Shown: positions 42,384 through 53,107 of the stretch, piece after piece | Position numbering within the stretch: position 1 is the first letter of the stretch | How the letters are laid out: the number at the start of each line of letters is the position of its first letter | From: a virus | Length of the DNA: 64,000 nucleotides | Virus record (IMG/VR): IMGVR_UViG_3300008448_000032 | Coordinates: 22,903 to 86,902 of that record | Strand: one strand, 5' to 3' | Translations under genes and position numbers: made by a program | The notes under the pieces: generated by a model | What the model was told of the DNA's origin: nothing | Database searches by the model: none | Seen by the model: only the letters and a program-made list of their open reading frames with translations

Positions 42384-45300
42384 ATGGCAGGAACAAATAA
42401 CAGTATAAGCTCTTTGATATCTCAATTTTTGAGATTACAAGCTAACTCTTTAGAAATTATAAATGGCTTAAATGAGGTAGCTACTTCTACAAATGAATCC
42501 GTTAGCATACAGGTATTAGACGAAAATGGATTACCTAAAACAGTTAATATTCCTTCTTACGGGTATATGAGCGGGGAAATCCAGAGATTAAATAATAACG
42601 TAAAAGCTCTTTCTGGACTAGAAGAAAATTCTTCAACCGTTAGAAATTCAGATGGAACTTATTCTCAGATCTATAAAGCTAAAGCATTAAAAGAACCAGT
42701 AACTCCTACCGGTCTTCAGGTTCCTAGCTCATTTAAGGTGAGAGATAATTGGTTCTTTGAAAGTTTTTTAAGTCCTCTTCTTTATGTGAGTGTGGACGTA
42801 ACTGGAAAAATACCAGAAAATTCGGATAGGATAGTAATTAAAAGGATAATAGCCAATACGCAAACAGATGCCCAGAAGAATTTCTTCGATTTAAACCTCA
42901 AGGGAAAAAATGATATAACTCACGATGGATTTATATCTTCTTTGGAAGGATTTGGGATTTCTTATTTTACTGATGAAGCTGTAGTAGATCTTCCGCTGAA
43001 AGAAATAAGATACGTAGGTAATTTTGGGGTTCTGAATTTTATAGATGATGTTGTAAACCAGACAGACTCATCGGGGAATACGTTCCAGGTAACAGTTAGA
43101 AATTACAAATTAACTTCTTTAAATTATACAGATACAACCAGTTCTACGACAAATGGAGAGACCCTAAAAAATGGGGATACCCTTTCTACTACAGACGGAA
43201 CTAAATATAAAATTACTTCCGTTAACATATCGGATTCTACTGTTCAGATGGAAAGAGTTTCTGGCTACCAACCAGTTCTACTAGGAACTAATTCTCTTTC
43301 TATTGCTATTGCAGATTTTGCAAATAGATTTGCTGATGTTAATATAGGAAATGATGAGAGACAAGGGGTTTTCTTTAAAAGCATAGATGATGATTTTAAT
43401 ATAGTTGCTTCTACCTGGTCTACCGGTATTACTTTCTGGTCTAGCGAACTTGAAACTTTAACTTCAGACGGAAAGCTAGTTAATCTTACAACATATTATA
43501 AAAATAGTGTTTCTGATTTCGGAAAACTTTTTATAGGTCTTGCAAAAGAAAATACCGTAACTGCAATAGAAGGTTTAATTCCAAATACTCCTTCTCTTAC
43601 TCAGGATTCTTTTAGAGTAGTTCAGATAAATAAACAGGTTACAGATTCTACGTCTATAAAAACAGTAGACGATAAACTTAAGCTTAAAACTTCTTTAAAA
43701 AGCGAAATAGATTCTATAGATCAAGCTTTACAGCAAACAAGACTTCAGATAAATAATCTTAATTCAGGGAGAAATACCGGAAATGGTTCTACTTTTTCTA
43801 ATTTTACAAATCAAAAAGCTTCTTTAGAAAATAATGTAAAATCTTTAACCGAGGAGAGATCTAAAAAATCAGAACTCTATGCATCTTTAGTAACTGAGGT
43901 TTCTACTCTAACTAGAGATGTTCCTCAAATTACAGAAAGACCTAAATATAGGGTTAGAGGGTTTTGGCCTATTCCAGATCCTAAGATTAGCGGGGAAACT
44001 AAGCAGGAAGTTATTCAGTTTACGGTTAGATATAGATATCTTTCTGATTCTGGATCTTCACAGCCGACAGACCAAATTGAATATACAGATAGAGACGGAC
44101 TCAAAAAAAATGCTGCTTTTTCTAACTGGGTAGAATACAAAACACCAGAGAGAAAAAAAGTTTATGACTCATCAAAAGGAATTTATATTTGGGCTACAGA
44201 AGATCCTTCTAATGCTAATTCGGTTAATATAAATCAATTAGATATTGCTATAACTAAAGGAGAAAAAGTTGAAATTCAGGTAGCTTCAATATCAGAAGCA
44301 GGATGGCCTCAAAATCCATTAACCTCAGATTTTTCCCCCTCGGTTGTTATATCTTTTCCCGACAATTTAAACGTAAACGGAGCTTCTGATACTTTAATAA
44401 AAAATAATGAAGATTCTGCGGTCATTAAAGTTCAGCAGACTTTAAATTCCCAAGGTCTTCCCCAGCATTTATCTGAACAATTTACAGATGGATCTATAAC
44501 TTATTATCATAATTCTTCTAATATTGCTAGTGGATATTACACATCTTCTGGCTCAGTGATTAGTCTTTTTGATAAGATATCGGATCTTCAAAATCAAATA
44601 GAAGTTCTAAAAGCTCAGATTTCTAATACGAAAGGAATTCTTGAAGTTTATATAGTAGATTCTAACAATCAAACTATTAATGTTACTAAAGGATCCTTAG
44701 TTAGCTTAAATGCAGGATTTTACGATAGTATATTTAGTAATCCTTTAACTTTAGATGCTGGTAAAATAGCTTCAACAACATATAGTATACAGCTAGTTAA
44801 TACCCAAATGACCGCGGTAGAATTAGTTTCTATTATTCCCGGAGGGTTATCGGTTAAAGCTCCTAATGTCATTTCTGCATCTTCTCCGGTAGGGTATAAT
44901 GAAAATTTAAGATATGGACAGTGTCCTATTTCATTGAGCTCTTTAACTCTTCCCGAGGTTACCGATAATACAAATTTTAGACAGGTTTCTCCTTTTGCGT
45001 CGTCTAGTTCTTATTCCCAGTATTTATACCCTAGATTTAAAAGTGTAGGTCTAAATGAGATTCTTTATTGTGCAATAGATAATAACGTTTCGACAAATAC
45101 CCCTGTAGGAGATTCGCCAGCTGCTCCTACAATTCCAGGAGCTTTTACTTCTTCGTATGATCCAAATTATGCCTACGATGGGCAAACCCAAACTAATTTC
45201 GGGATAGCAGGAACTTATCCTCAGAACGGAACAGTACTTACCCCTTACGATCCCACAAATACCCCTATTACTGTGATAGGAGCTACAGCTTCTGCAGTTT

Positions 45301-45980
45301 GGTCGGGGGGAACGGCAGGAAATGTTCCGAATGGGGGAGGAAACGTTTCAGAATTCTGTATATCTATAGATCATCCTTATCTGGTAAGTTCAATATCTTC
45401 AAATACTTATACCACATATGATGAATTAGTAAAACCTTATTCTTCAGATACCAAGGTTTATCCTCCATTTAGGCATACGCAAACTTTTTGGGGTGATTCT
45501 TCTCTTTCAGATTATAAAGTTCAGCAGGCTTATAGAGATCCTATAACTTTTGCGTCAGGTCCTACCGCAGGAAGAGAGGATAGAATGTATGCAGATAAAC
45601 TAGGATTTTCTGCAAATGATGAATACCTAATAGGTAAATTCTCTTGCGGATCTTATCTATTCTTAAGTCCAGTAGATTCTTCTTTCCTTCAAGTTCCAGG
45701 AAGAAGCGCTTTATCTAGTATTTCGTTAGAAAATGGAAAGGTTAATGCTATAAACGTTCCTTTAATTTACCAATTTAGAGCGGTGGATAAATTAGGATAT
45801 ATCGGAGGATTTAGAAAAAGCGGAAATCTTTCTAATATAACTTATACTAAAAAAATAGGAATAGATATCCAAATAAAGAACGAGGACTCTTTTTCTTTTG
45901 ATATACAAGTTACGGGATCTTATAAGAATGAAACATTAGTTGCTCCTAATTTCGATAGTGCTATCGTTAGTAGATCTTAA
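42384..45980 (+). CDS. Large structural protein with coiled coils and an FN3-like domain
   Basis: This 1198-residue protein has a helical N-terminus, a beta region, a coiled coil at about residues 430-500 (KSEIDSIDQALQQTRLQINNL, NNVKSLTEERSKKSELYA), then a fibronectin-type-III-like stretch around residues 515-655 (RVRGFWPIPDP, EVIQFTVRYRYLS, EKVEIQVASISEAGWP). A second short coiled coil lies near residues 725-750, followed by a Ser/Thr-rich tip with Tyr. It starts three bases after its left neighbour. Likely part of a fibre or baseplate arm. Confidence 0.75.
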   Translation: MAGTNNSISSLISQFLRLQANSLEIINGLNEVATSTNESVSIQVLDENGLPKTVNIPSYGYMSGEIQRLNNNVKALSGLEENSSTVRNSDGTYSQIYKAKALKEPVTPTGLQVPSSFKVRDNWFFESFLSPLLYVSVDVTGKIPENSDRIVIKRIIANTQTDAQKNFFDLNLKGKNDITHDGFISSLEGFGISYFTDEAVVDLPLKEIRYVGNFGVLNFIDDVVNQTDSSGNTFQVTVRNYKLTSLNYTDTTSSTTNGETLKNGDTLSTTDGTKYKITSVNISDSTVQMERVSGYQPVLLGTNSLSIAIADFANRFADVNIGNDERQGVFFKSIDDDFNIVASTWSTGITFWSSELETLTSDGKLVNLTTYYKNSVSDFGKLFIGLAKENTVTAIEGLIPNTPSLTQDSFRVVQINKQVTDSTSIKTVDDKLKLKTSLKSEIDSIDQALQQTRLQINNLNSGRNTGNGSTFSNFTNQKASLENNVKSLTEERSKKSELYASLVTEVSTLTRDVPQITERPKYRVRGFWPIPDPKISGETKQEVIQFTVRYRYLSDSGSSQPTDQIEYTDRDGLKKNAAFSNWVEYKTPERKKVYDSSKGIYIWATEDPSNANSVNINQLDIAITKGEKVEIQVASISEAGWPQNPLTSDFSPSVVISFPDNLNVNGASDTLIKNNEDSAVIKVQQTLNSQGLPQHLSEQFTDGSITYYHNSSNIASGYYTSSGSVISLFDKISDLQNQIEVLKAQISNTKGILEVYIVDSNNQTINVTKGSLVSLNAGFYDSIFSNPLTLDAGKIASTTYSIQLVNTQMTAVELVSIIPGGLSVKAPNVISASSPVGYNENLRYGQCPISLSSLTLPEVTDNTNFRQVSPFASSSSYSQYLYPRFKSVGLNEILYCAIDNNVSTNTPVGDSPAAPTIPGAFTSSYDPNYAYDGQTQTNFGIAGTYPQNGTVLTPYDPTNTPITVIGATASAVWSGGTAGNVPNGGGNVSEFCISIDHPYLVSSISSNTYTTYDELVKPYSSDTKVYPPFRHTQTFWGDSSLSDYKVQQAYRDPITFASGPTAGREDRMYADKLGFSANDEYLIGKFSCGSYLFLSPVDSSFLQVPGRSALSSISLENGKVNAINVPLIYQFRAVDKLGYIGGFRKSGNLSNITYTKKIGIDIQIKNEDSFSFDIQVTGSYKNETLVAPNFDSAIVSRS

Positions 45981-45999
45981 TTAAAATATAAAAAATATA

Positions 46000-48900
46000 A
46001 TGGCAGAACCAAAATTATTCGATTATAATTCTTCCTTTTCTGTAATAAGAACAAACCCTAAAATAACAGGAAATCTTAAGATAACTGTGGATTCTTCGGG
46101 GTCAGTTTCTTTTAATACTTTTTCTGCTAATTCGACTTTAAGCTCAGATAGATTTAAAAAATTTAACGTAACGGGAAAAAATTCATTTAATGTAGATGTC
46201 TATAATTTTTTTCAACAAGGACAAACCCCCGTAGAATCTATATTTGAAGTTGCCAAGAAAACAAACGGAGAAACTAAAACAGCCACAGAATATTCTTCGC
46301 AATACGATTTTTTTTACGGGAGTGGAGCTTCTCTTTTTATAGACCCAAATTACCCAGAAGCTTTTAGCTATCTTTCCCCCTTGTGGATAAGAGATCAGCT
46401 TCCTGATTTTTTTGTTATATTTAAAGTTCCTGGACCTTTAAATTATTCTTATACCGAAAATGTAACCTCAATAAACGGCGGAACCTTCTATAAGGTAATT
46501 GCTGATTACGATAGCTCTTATTTAAATCCAGAAACAGGAATTCCGGACTATAGAATAAAATATGGAAAGGATCCTTTAGGGAATGATATTTTCTATTACA
46601 ATGGATCTATATTTGAAGGTAATCCTTCCTTTTTAAATTATACCCCAGTAGAAGGATCGGGTAAAGTAGTTATTTTCGATGAGCTTTACAATCTAGATAA
46701 TGTTAAAGACATAGAAAAAACTTTTTCCGATAAGATATTACCAAATGCAACAGCAATAAAAACATTTGACCTTAGAGAAAATACATTAATAGGAAATTAT
46801 ATAAGATCTATAATAAATAATAATAATTTTTCTAAATCCCCGATAGATATAAATTGGTCTCCGAATGGGTATTCGTATTGGAATGGAGTAGATGTGAATA
46901 ATGGAATTTTCACATCAAAGGGGGAAATCCTGTATGATTATATGAGATCTGCAGATTCAGATACTATGATAGATTTTGAAGATTATATCACTTCTGGGTT
47001 TTCTAGGAATGGTATAATATGTCCAAATCTTTTAAATTTAGAATTTCTTTTTGATGATGATGATTCTGACATATACACGATAAACCGATATTTCGGTATG
47101 TATGTTTCTAGAAATGATATAGCTTCTCTTAGAACTAATGGTAATTTTTATTATGAATTTAAAGATTTACCAGGAAATGAAAATCTTCCCAAACCTTCTA
47201 GAAATAATGTAGGATATTATTACAACACAGAAAATAGTATTTTGGGAGCAACTTCAGGGATTAAATTCTTCTATGAGAATTCTAGCGGATTTCTTCCTGG
47301 ATCTAATGACGTTAATGTAAATGACCCAAATAAACTTTTTTATCTTACCGATAAAAATGATAATTTTTACAGCTTAAAAAGATCTGAATTTTATAATCCT
47401 CTGGATTTAAATTCTCCTAGCTTTTTCGGTCCTTATGACTATTCAACTTTAACATTTGGCGGGACTGGAACAACAGGAGCTACTGCTGGATCTTTATCCC
47501 TTCATGACACTAAGTTGGATTTATTAGATTTTACCGGGGTTGGTAAAAAAATATCCACGATCAAAGGGGAAAAGCCTCAGGATGCAGGAAGATCTTATAT
47601 CGATATAGAATTTTTAAAACCCTACGATCCTTTCTTAACTCTTACTTTTAAGATATACTGGGAAAATGGATCTCAAAAAGAGGGAATAAGAAAATATGAT
47701 TTAGTAGAATCTAAAGATTTTTCTTCTATATTTCCTTGGCTTGCTGGAGCGTATTATTCCACAGGGGATTCTTATTATTTTAATGGATTTTTAGGCGGAG
47801 TCGATGACATTTCTGGAGCATTTGCGAATGTTTTAGATGAATTAAATCCTACTAGCTGGGATACTGGATCCAACGATGGGTACACAGTAATAAGACTGAA
47901 AAATACTGGAGTTTATGGTAACTCTACATTTTTTGTTAGTGTATTTGATGATTATTATAATTTTAATCTTTCTTATAAAAAAGAATGGAACAATACAGAT
48001 TCTTATTCTTCGGGAGATATAGTAATGTATTTAAATAAGTATTATAAATCCAATACTCCTGTACCTTCTCCTTCTATAGGAAATTTCAATACTTCTCCGG
48101 ATCAATCTTCTTCTTGGGATCCTTATTATACTTTTTCCTCTAGCGGATATATCAACATAAAGGGAATTGATGTCTCTTCTTCTAATGAAAATTTCAATTT
48201 TGTAGGCGGGACAAAAACCAGAAATAATAGGATTATATTCGGAATAGATTATTCAGATCAGGTTCAGGTAGGGGATTTTATCCAGACATTAACCGGATTT
48301 AATGAAATAAAAGCGGTAACAAGATATGTAGAATCTCCATCGATAGACGGAAATACAAAAAAAGTTATTTCTTTTAATGGATTTTTGGATAAATTGGTAG
48401 TTGAAATAGAAGATGATTATTCAAGAATAGATCTCGGGTCCGATGAATCTTTTAATACGTATTCTTCTCCGGAACTAAAAATCGGGGTTTTTACTTTTTT
48501 CGACACAAAAGAATTCGATTTTGATTTTTTTAGCTCTAGTTATTCTTATAATCCATTTCCTGAAACATATAAATATTATCAGATTCAGCCGGGAACTGAA
48601 GGAGTAATAGACCCAGGAGTTTTTTACTTTGTTAAACAGGGAGAAATAGTTTACAATTCTACTATCTATGCCCAAGGAGATATTTTTACAGGGGTCACTG
48701 GATCTACTTTATTTAATGAGGTTAATCCAAATCCAAATCTTCCTTCTGTTGTATTCCCCTCCCAATATTCTAATACCGTCTATAATAGTTCTATAACCAA
48801 TTACACTGGAATAGAATATGAGAATAATTTAAATAGCTTTAATGGATTCATAGGAATTCAAAAGCTAAATCCTGGAACTCCTTCTCCGAGTTCAACTAAA

Positions 48901-51513
48901 GAAGAAATATTTTCTTTCGGAAAATTGGATACCGAATATGATTATCTTTTGGAGAATTACAATATAAAATTTTCGAATTATTCTCGTATAGTTCCTTTTA
49001 TAAATAAATGGGCATACCAATCTGGTATAGATTCTAGAGGAAATTCTTATAGGTTAAATAGTACTCCTGCTTTTACCCCTACTAATTTTTCTCCTTCTCC
49101 GGAGAAAAACATAAGGGATCCTAAATACATGACAAATGAATGGTTTCTTTTAGAACAACCACCTTATAAATTTCCTATAGAATATATGGGGGATCAGAAT
49201 AGTTATTTGCCGGAAAAAATAAATATAACAAAAGCTAAGAATGCAGATCCAAATTCTGTAGATTCTTTATATCTCCCCTCTTATTTTACAGTAGAACCTT
49301 TAGATTATTCTATAGAATTCTCGGATACGAAAAATTACACTAAAGAATTATTCACTCCTTTTATCTATAATAAATCCAGCCAATACTACGAAACTTTATT
49401 TAGAGGGGTAAAAATTGTAATAAAAAAGAGATCGGATGTTCGGGGAAAAGATCCGGAGAACTCGGATAGATACGTTCCCGGATATAAAGGATTTGAAGAT
49501 TATAAATTTTCAGCTATTATTAGAGCTATACCAGAAGATTCTTCTATAATACAAAGCCCAGTAAAATACGAAATAATAGAAAATGCATCCCAGAAGTTTA
49601 TACTTTTTGTATGTGATGTTGTAGTAAAAGATCAAAAATCTTTAGAACTTGGGTACACTGGAGGAACAGGGGCTAATCCTATTTTAGATTATACTCTTTT
49701 GTACACTTTATCAGACAAGGAGAAATTGACATACCCTTTAGTAGACGGAGAAAAATTTAATTCAATAGACGATATAAAACTTAGTGTAGCATTAGACCTT
49801 TCTCTTGCATCGGGAAGCTCGGTGAATACAGTTAGTCCTAGCGGACTTATTTATTCCATACCAAATCCGGATTATAATACTGACCTTAGAGAAGAAATTT
49901 CCCGTGTTTTTCTTCCTAATTCACCCGGAGCAACTTCAGCACCTCCCTCTACAGGAATTTTAAGTTTCTATGCACCTACTATTTCTACCGGGTTAAATTA
50001 TCCTTGGCCTATAGGGGTTAATTCAAATTCTATAGAATTTGGAAAAATAACAACAGTCCCTGACTATACTTTTAATATACCATACTCTTTTGTCTCTCCT
50101 GCTACAATTCCTATAGGTCCTTCTTCAATATACAAGGATCAACCGGTTTTCCAGGTAGAAGGAGGATCTAGATATTATAATTCTATAATGAATAGAACAA
50201 CTGTAGGATACATATTTCAAGAGCTTCAAAATAATTCAAAATATATAAAGTATAAGACTTACTCGTGGGATTCTGAAACTTCCAGCACTGTAGAAACATC
50301 AGATTCTTTCGAAATATCTTTTATACGTCCGGATCTAATTTTAAAACCGCAGGGATCTGTACCAGTAGCTTCTTATTCTGGACCTATAACTTTAGGATCC
50401 AACGATCCTACTTCTTATGAGATAGTGGTGAATCAAAATCCAAATCTAGCATCTAGCTTAATTAGATATTCAGGAAAATATGAACCTATTTTTAGAAAAA
50501 TAATACACTTTGATAGAGATAAATCAGATACCATAGCAGGAGATACCTCTATAGATCTTTCTTTTAGAAATTGTAATTTTGCCCCGGATAAATACTATTT
50601 TGGAATATCCAGAAATCTTTGTTTTACTAAAGTTGATTTAGGGCAAAACATATTATCGGACACCGCTAATATTCCCCAAGGGAGTGTTTACCCTTTAGTA
50701 GGTCAAACCCCAATATCCAAAAAGAATTTTAATGTGTTCTCTTCTTCTTGGGACCCTGGATATTACGAAAGATTCGTTTTACCTGAATCTTCTATTGAAG
50801 TTGCGGGAACAAGATCGATGAAAGAGGATAAAACATTTATGGGATCTAAAATAATGAAAACTCCTTTTGAAATTTATTCTAATAATTATATAGTTCTCGA
50901 GGTATCTAGAACAACAGGAACGAATTCTGTAAATTCTATAAATTCCACAGCTTCTTCTTTTATTAAATCAATTCAGGATGTTAATAAGGATAACACAGGA
51001 ACAGGGATAGGATTTGCCGGAACTTATCTTTCTGGAGTTGATATATCCTCTTTAAATCAATCTTTATTTCCCGACGTAGAGGTATTTTATCAGTATCTAA
51101 CGGATACAAATAAAGTTATCGGAATACTGAGGCTGGATAGAATACTAAGAAGATTTCTTTTAAATTCCGGAATAAAAAATGTATTCCAGAATAATATAAT
51201 TTCAGAATTTGGAGTAGGGGATCCTAATTCAATAAATGATGATATAAATAATTACATAGATCTTAATATAGCTCCAGCTTATGAAGGGGGGAATTTTAAT
51301 TTATACGTAAAGAAAACTGCATCTGAAACTATACCGATTACTAAATTAGTTGTGGGCGATATAACTTCTTACCAAAGGGCTACTACGGGATATTCATTAA
51401 ATAATAATTATACCCTAACTAGAATAAATAATTTAACCTATAATTTTTCTTTTGATATGGAGAAAAACTTTAATTATTCTCTTTCATTTTCTATACCGAT
51501 TATTAAAATCTAG
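46000..51513 (+). CDS. Very large tail fibre/wedge protein
   Basis: This is the longest gene here (1837 residues). The beginning (AEPKLFDYNSSFSVIRTNPK, KITVDSSGSVSFN) is followed by SYLSPLWIRDQLPDFFVIFKVPGP and a long series of Gly/Ser/Asn/Tyr-rich beta segments; a GGTGTTGATAG run occurs near residue 490. There are no catalytic motifs and no signal peptide. It lies directly before the three collagen-like fibre genes with only a two-base gap. It is a structural protein of the distal tail; the exact role is unassigned. Confidence 0.75.
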   Translation: MAEPKLFDYNSSFSVIRTNPKITGNLKITVDSSGSVSFNTFSANSTLSSDRFKKFNVTGKNSFNVDVYNFFQQGQTPVESIFEVAKKTNGETKTATEYSSQYDFFYGSGASLFIDPNYPEAFSYLSPLWIRDQLPDFFVIFKVPGPLNYSYTENVTSINGGTFYKVIADYDSSYLNPETGIPDYRIKYGKDPLGNDIFYYNGSIFEGNPSFLNYTPVEGSGKVVIFDELYNLDNVKDIEKTFSDKILPNATAIKTFDLRENTLIGNYIRSIINNNNFSKSPIDINWSPNGYSYWNGVDVNNGIFTSKGEILYDYMRSADSDTMIDFEDYITSGFSRNGIICPNLLNLEFLFDDDDSDIYTINRYFGMYVSRNDIASLRTNGNFYYEFKDLPGNENLPKPSRNNVGYYYNTENSILGATSGIKFFYENSSGFLPGSNDVNVNDPNKLFYLTDKNDNFYSLKRSEFYNPLDLNSPSFFGPYDYSTLTFGGTGTTGATAGSLSLHDTKLDLLDFTGVGKKISTIKGEKPQDAGRSYIDIEFLKPYDPFLTLTFKIYWENGSQKEGIRKYDLVESKDFSSIFPWLAGAYYSTGDSYYFNGFLGGVDDISGAFANVLDELNPTSWDTGSNDGYTVIRLKNTGVYGNSTFFVSVFDDYYNFNLSYKKEWNNTDSYSSGDIVMYLNKYYKSNTPVPSPSIGNFNTSPDQSSSWDPYYTFSSSGYINIKGIDVSSSNENFNFVGGTKTRNNRIIFGIDYSDQVQVGDFIQTLTGFNEIKAVTRYVESPSIDGNTKKVISFNGFLDKLVVEIEDDYSRIDLGSDESFNTYSSPELKIGVFTFFDTKEFDFDFFSSSYSYNPFPETYKYYQIQPGTEGVIDPGVFYFVKQGEIVYNSTIYAQGDIFTGVTGSTLFNEVNPNPNLPSVVFPSQYSNTVYNSSITNYTGIEYENNLNSFNGFIGIQKLNPGTPSPSSTKEEIFSFGKLDTEYDYLLENYNIKFSNYSRIVPFINKWAYQSGIDSRGNSYRLNSTPAFTPTNFSPSPEKNIRDPKYMTNEWFLLEQPPYKFPIEYMGDQNSYLPEKINITKAKNADPNSVDSLYLPSYFTVEPLDYSIEFSDTKNYTKELFTPFIYNKSSQYYETLFRGVKIVIKKRSDVRGKDPENSDRYVPGYKGFEDYKFSAIIRAIPEDSSIIQSPVKYEIIENASQKFILFVCDVVVKDQKSLELGYTGGTGANPILDYTLLYTLSDKEKLTYPLVDGEKFNSIDDIKLSVALDLSLASGSSVNTVSPSGLIYSIPNPDYNTDLREEISRVFLPNSPGATSAPPSTGILSFYAPTISTGLNYPWPIGVNSNSIEFGKITTVPDYTFNIPYSFVSPATIPIGPSSIYKDQPVFQVEGGSRYYNSIMNRTTVGYIFQELQNNSKYIKYKTYSWDSETSSTVETSDSFEISFIRPDLILKPQGSVPVASYSGPITLGSNDPTSYEIVVNQNPNLASSLIRYSGKYEPIFRKIIHFDRDKSDTIAGDTSIDLSFRNCNFAPDKYYFGISRNLCFTKVDLGQNILSDTANIPQGSVYPLVGQTPISKKNFNVFSSSWDPGYYERFVLPESSIEVAGTRSMKEDKTFMGSKIMKTPFEIYSNNYIVLEVSRTTGTNSVNSINSTASSFIKSIQDVNKDNTGTGIGFAGTYLSGVDISSLNQSLFPDVEVFYQYLTDTNKVIGILRLDRILRRFLLNSGIKNVFQNNIISEFGVGDPNSINDDINNYIDLNIAPAYEGGNFNLYVKKTASETIPITKLVVGDITSYQRATTGYSLNNNYTLTRINNLTYNFSFDMEKNFNYSLSFSIPIIKI

Positions 51514-51515
51514 AT

Positions 51516-53099
51516 ATGCCAAATACAAATATAAAAAGTCTTAATTATTCGGATACCCAGAATGAGATAATACAGAAATTAAACAATAATTTTGATGATC
51601 TCATAGAAATACACGGGGGAGTTCAAGGAAATGGAGGGCCTACCGGTGGAAGAGGTCCGGTAGGAATACTAGGGGAAAAAGGAGCTACTGGTATTTCTGG
51701 ACCAAGAGGAACCAGATGGTTTGTTAGGTCTTCCCAGCCAGGAGGTACCGGAACATATGCAATCGAAGGAGATTATTGGGTGGAAATATCGACTACTAAG
51801 ATTTATATCTTTACGGATTCGGGGTGGGTGGATACCGGATATTTTCTATCATCCCAAGATATTTTGTTTAGGGACGTTCTATATAATTCCTTAGGAGGAT
51901 CCTCTGGAGTAGCAATAACAGAAAATAAATCTTCACCCTCTCTTTATACATTTGTGGTAGGAGATGAATCCCCAGAAAATTCACCTCTTATAAATCAAAA
52001 TCTTTCTAAATTTGTTATATCTACAGATAACTCAGTTAATGATGCACCTCTTTTGGAATTTTCTAAAAGCGATTTAGAAAATGGAACAATATCTGATTAT
52101 ACAAGTCACCCATATTTTTCATGGAGTAATTTTAGTCCTTCTAATGTTGATTTGCTTTTAGAAATTCCGGGAGGAAAATTTTATACTGGGGGAAGCGGAG
52201 GGATAGATATAAAAGCATCTAATATATCTATAGAATCTTACACCGGAATTACCTTTGATGGGGTTTTTAATATATGGGCAACAGGAGGAATAAATTTATC
52301 TTTCCCCTCAGGAAATACTAACATATCGGCGAATAATATAGAAATAGGACCTACTTTTTCTTCTATAGAAAGAACATTGTCTCTTTCTCCGGTCCTGTCT
52401 TCTCCTAGCCCCAGCATATATGTAAAATCAGGATCTACTGGAGCTTTAAAGACAGAGAGAACGGTAGACACGTATGATAGTATTTCTCATTCGATTTACA
52501 ATGTAATGCTAGAATCTAGTGGCCCAACTGCTTCTGAATCCCAATTTACTATAGACACCAAAGGGAAAATAAAAACCAATAAGGTAGATGGAGGAGTAAC
52601 TTATCCTTTATCCACCTTCGGGGCAACTTCATCTGCTGGATCTACCACGATATTTTGGTATCTGGTATCCCGAACTTCTTCCCCTCCACAGGCTTCTCCC
52701 ACCTCAACAATCTATAGACCTTTTGGGTTATCCAATGGAAATATAGCTGTTATAAATCCTTATATCAACGCATATTCTAGTTCTCTTTGCGGGATAGGTG
52801 TATATTCATATGCTGATTATTCATGGGGGTCTACCGGGGGGATACAAAGGGGAGAATCCATAAGATTCAGTGCTTATTGTAGCCAAAATCCTGGAGGGTC
52901 TACTCCTTTTTCTGGATTTAGATATATTGGATATGGGAGGAACTCCGCAAATATGGTCACAGCTGCTACCTTACCTTTCTATGCAACTTGTGTTGATTTT
53001 GTAATATCCAGGGGAGCAACCGGTTCAGGTACTAGTGTAAGCTATTTAGCATACGGAAGCTCAGGAGGATCCGGGGGTTCTTTTTATTTCGATATATAG
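51516..53099 (+). CDS. Collagen-like tail fibre protein, paralogue 1
   Basis: This 527-residue protein has an N-terminal helix (NEIIQKLNNNFDDLIEIHGG), then a collagen-like Gly-X-Y stretch (about residues 37-67, GNGGPTGGRGPVGILGEKG and ATGISGPRGT) and a short domain with EGDYWVEI. A beta-rich shaft follows, and a Ser/Gly-rich tip with GSSGGSGGSFYFD. It heads a series of three similar genes, consistent with gene duplication and tip diversification. Collagen repeats suggest a trimer. Confidence 0.82.
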   Translation: MPNTNIKSLNYSDTQNEIIQKLNNNFDDLIEIHGGVQGNGGPTGGRGPVGILGEKGATGISGPRGTRWFVRSSQPGGTGTYAIEGDYWVEISTTKIYIFTDSGWVDTGYFLSSQDILFRDVLYNSLGGSSGVAITENKSSPSLYTFVVGDESPENSPLINQNLSKFVISTDNSVNDAPLLEFSKSDLENGTISDYTSHPYFSWSNFSPSNVDLLLEIPGGKFYTGGSGGIDIKASNISIESYTGITFDGVFNIWATGGINLSFPSGNTNISANNIEIGPTFSSIERTLSLSPVLSSPSPSIYVKSGSTGALKTERTVDTYDSISHSIYNVMLESSGPTASESQFTIDTKGKIKTNKVDGGVTYPLSTFGATSSAGSTTIFWYLVSRTSSPPQASPTSTIYRPFGLSNGNIAVINPYINAYSSSLCGIGVYSYADYSWGSTGGIQRGESIRFSAYCSQNPGGSTPFSGFRYIGYGRNSANMVTAATLPFYATCVDFVISRGATGSGTSVSYLAYGSSGGSGGSFYFDI

Positions 53100-53107
53100 A
53101 TTAATAT

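Noticed and set aside
51616-51720. Gly-X-Y stretch as true collagen of cellular origin
   Set aside because: Short collagen-like collars are common in phage fibres, and the surrounding gene order is phage.
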